From an uncultured Roseovarius sp. (lineage in GTDB: Bacteria > Pseudomonadota > Alphaproteobacteria > Rhodobacterales > Rhodobacteraceae), in NCBI GenBank assembly GCA_947497295.1, contig CANMFU010000002.1:434001-498000 (forward strand): a stretch of DNA of 64,000 bases, written 5' to 3'. The first letter of the stretch is position 1. Each line of letters opens with the position of its first letter. The translations under genes and the position numbers were made by a program. The notes below the pieces were generated by a model. That model was not told the origin of the DNA, made no database searches, and saw nothing but the letters and a program-made list of their open reading frames with translations. Of this stretch, positions 62,291-64,000 are shown one piece after another.

Positions 62291-63583
62291 ATGGTCGATA
62301 TCGCCGAACGCGTGCACAATCACAAATGGAAGATCGATCCGATCGTGCGGTCTCTTATCGACACTGATTTTTACAAGCTGTTGATGTGTCAGTCTGTTTT
62401 TCGCAATCGCCCGCACACGCAGGTGACGTTCAGCCTGATCAACCGCGCCAAACATATCCCACTTGCCGATCTGGTGGATGAGGGTGAGTTGCGCGAACAG
62501 TTGGATCACATCCGGTCGCTGTCGCTATCGCGCGGCGAAAGCACATGGATGCGCGGCAACATGTTTTACGGCAAGCGGCAGATGTTCAACCCGGCCTTCA
62601 TGGACTGGTTCGACAAATTGCGCCTGCCGCCCTATCACCTGGAGCGCGTCGGAGATCAGTACGAGCTGACATTCGAAGGCAGCTGGCCAGAGGTGATGCT
62701 GTGGGAAATTCCCGCGCTTGCAGTGATCATGGAGCTGCGCAGTCGCGCGGTGCTGCACAGAATGCACAAGTTTGAGCTGCAAGTGCTCTATGCCCGCGCC
62801 ATGACCAAACTATGGGAAAAGGTGGAAACGCTACGAGATGTTCCCGATCTGCGCATTGCCGATTTTGGCACGCGGCGACGGCACAGTTTTCTGTGGCAAG
62901 ATTGGTGCGTGCGCGCGATGCACGAGGGGTTGGGCGAGAAATTCGTCGGCACATCAAACTGCCTGATCGCGAAGAACCGCGATCTGGAAGCGATCGGCAC
63001 AAACGCACATGAACTGCCGATGGTTTATGCCGCGCTGGCGGAGTCAGACGAGGAGCTGGCACGCGCTCCTTATGACGTTTTGAGTGACTGGCATGAAGAG
63101 CACGAGGGGAATCTGCGAATCATCCTGCCAGATACTTATGGCACCGAAGGTTTCCTGAAAAACGCGCCCGAATGGCTGGCGGGATGGACCGGAATACGTG
63201 TCGATTCGGGCGATCCGGTCAAAGGGGCCGAAATGGCTATTGAATGGTGGAAAGCACGCGGAGAGGACCCGTCGCAAAAGCTGATCATTTTCTCCGATGG
63301 TCTGGATGAGGCGAAGATTGTCCAGCTTCAGACACAGTTTTCGGGCCGCGTCCGGGTGTCTTTTGGTTGGGGTACGCACCTGACCAACGATTTCCGTGGC
63401 CTTGTACCCGACGATGCTCTTGCGCCGTTTTCGATGGTCTGCAAACCGGTCAGCGCCAATGGCAGGCCCACCGTTAAATTATCGGACAACCCGAAAAAGG
63501 CGATGGGCCCGGCCAGTGAGATTGCGCGTTATAAACGCGTGTTCGACGTTGGCGCGCAGCAAGAATTTGACGTTCTGGTCTAG
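62291..63583 (+). CDS. pncB: Nicotinate phosphoribosyltransferase
   Basis: PncB makes nicotinate mononucleotide in the Preiss-Handler salvage route to NAD. The 430-residue protein has the N-terminal SLIDTDFYKLLMCQSVFRNR, the autophosphorylation His198 in IADFGTRRRHSFLWQDWCVR, VGTSNCLIAKNRDLEAIGTN and AHELPMVYAAL. LPDTYGTEGFLKNAPEWLAG, GIRVDSGDPVKGAEMAIEWW and LIIFSDGLDEAKIVQLQTQF complete the pattern. The ribosome site CGGAGACTGAC precedes the start. Its stop abuts the stop of the convergent PRC-barrel gene with no gap. Confidence 0.97.
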   Translation: MVDIAERVHNHKWKIDPIVRSLIDTDFYKLLMCQSVFRNRPHTQVTFSLINRAKHIPLADLVDEGELREQLDHIRSLSLSRGESTWMRGNMFYGKRQMFNPAFMDWFDKLRLPPYHLERVGDQYELTFEGSWPEVMLWEIPALAVIMELRSRAVLHRMHKFELQVLYARAMTKLWEKVETLRDVPDLRIADFGTRRRHSFLWQDWCVRAMHEGLGEKFVGTSNCLIAKNRDLEAIGTNAHELPMVYAALAESDEELARAPYDVLSDWHEEHEGNLRIILPDTYGTEGFLKNAPEWLAGWTGIRVDSGDPVKGAEMAIEWWKARGEDPSQKLIIFSDGLDEAKIVQLQTQFSGRVRVSFGWGTHLTNDFRGLVPDDALAPFSMVCKPVSANGRPTVKLSDNPKKAMGPASEIARYKRVFDVGAQQEFDVLV

Positions 63584-63934
63584 TTACTCATCCCACGGCG
63601 TCAGATTTTCCAGCTGCTGTTCGGTCATCTTCGAAACGTATTCGTTGCCGTTCCATTCCAATGCGTCCAGCGGAACCGAAACATCACGATCGCTAAGGTT
63701 CAGAAATCCACCCAAATCGATCAGAAAGCCCGCAGGCTTGCCGTCAGAATCCACAAGGATCTCTTCGATTTCGCCGATCTTGTCACCTTTGGCGTTGATG
63801 ACGTTGGTGTCGTCAACGCTCTGGAGGTATGTTCCGTCACGTGTCTCGACGGGTCCGGCGCCGACTTCGGCATCCTGTGCGGCAAGCGGCAGTGCGGTCA
63901 GCATGGTTGCGGCGATGATCATGGGGCGTAACAT
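63584..63934 (-). CDS. Secreted PRC-barrel domain protein
   Basis: The 116-residue protein starts at ATG 63934 (MLRPMIIAATMLTALPLAAQ) with AAGGAGACACC upstream. The signal peptide is probably cut after LAAQ or thereabouts. The mature part is a single PRC-barrel: VINAKGDKIGEIEEILVDSD, GKPAGFLIDLGGFLNLSDRD and VSVPLDALEWNGNEYVSKMT. Secreted single PRC-barrel proteins are frequent in Rhodobacteraceae, and their function is unknown. The same frame extends to 63970, but the RBS favours 63934. The last 66 bases of the window upstream show no further gene. Confidence 0.88.
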   Translation of the reverse strand: MLRPMIIAATMLTALPLAAQDAEVGAGPVETRDGTYLQSVDDTNVINAKGDKIGEIEEILVDSDGKPAGFLIDLGGFLNLSDRDVSVPLDALEWNGNEYVSKMTEQQLENLTPWDE

Positions 63935-64000
63935 AGGTGTCTCCTTGTATCGTATGGGTTGTGCCTTCAACGTGCGATGACTGCGGCGGTTCCCTTTCGC

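Noticed and set aside
1..64000. tRNA, rRNA, CRISPR, insertion sequences and prophage genes
   Set aside because: No tRNA T-loop contexts in intergenic DNA, no repeat-spacer pattern and no transposase, integrase or phage structural protein were recognised by reading; a dedicated search was not possible.

Overview
The window looks like a chromosomal core segment of an alphaproteobacterium of the Rhodobacteraceae (Roseobacter group). The gene content points there: a divergent regB / senC-regA redox cluster, AddAB instead of RecBCD, a maf-aroE-coaE-dnaQ operon back to back with hemJ-rho-mnmE-mnmG-rsmG-parA-parB, a malic enzyme-PTA fusion divergent from mutS, and a RegB with the GGxxNPF motif. Coding density is high. 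Many neighbouring genes overlap by ATGA, GTGA or TGATG, so several operons are probably translationally coupled. No rRNA, tRNA, CRISPR array, prophage, transposase or insertion sequence was seen.

Layout. 1-2000: nusA (cut by the window edge) and rimP on the minus strand, with a terminator-like hairpin in the rimP leader. 2078-8412: peptidase pip, ubiG, a comF-grxC-nitrilase-marR operon, an NDUFAF5-like methyltransferase and hemH. 8224-10468: a small membrane protein, two L,D-transpeptidases and a CAP-domain lipoprotein. 10548-15053: an RNA methyltransferase / cca / Nudix / hslO operon and a second Nudix gene. 15028-16792: a response regulator with PP2C phosphatase output, divergent from a lone Hpt protein in an AT-rich patch. 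16845-20212: ilvA, a 0.9-kb gene-poor gap, argG. 20298-24688: regA, senC, regB and a PAS protein without a kinase domain. 24729-34974: tsaE, murU, addB, addA, trxA, hslV, hslU.

35047-41239 holds smr, mltA, a Tim44-like gene, fxsA, secB, dnaQ, coaE, aroE and maf. Around 41240-41655 transcription diverges and there is an AT-rich gap with DnaA-box-like sites; I propose it as the chromosomal replication origin. To its right come hemJ, rho, mnmE, mnmG, rsmG, parA and parB, with two perfect parS palindromes at the 5' ends of mnmG and rsmG. 49019-53239: hemW, rdgB and rph on the minus strand, then hrcA-grpE. 53300-63934: mutS, maeB, an EamA transporter, an HU protein, amn, a YeeZ-like epimerase, pncB and a secreted PRC-barrel protein.

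Most of the window is housekeeping: replication and segregation, tRNA modification, protein quality control (hslVU, hslO, hrcA-grpE, secB), haem synthesis (hemH, hemJ), recombination and mismatch repair (addAB, mutS) and redox control. I see no clearly new multi-gene system. The items most worth a second look are the candidate oriC with adjacent parS sites, the missing sugar-kinase gene between tsaE and murU, the phosphatase regulator/Hpt pair, the rimP leader hairpin with a competing pairing, and a 22-bp repeat shared by two distant convergent junctions.
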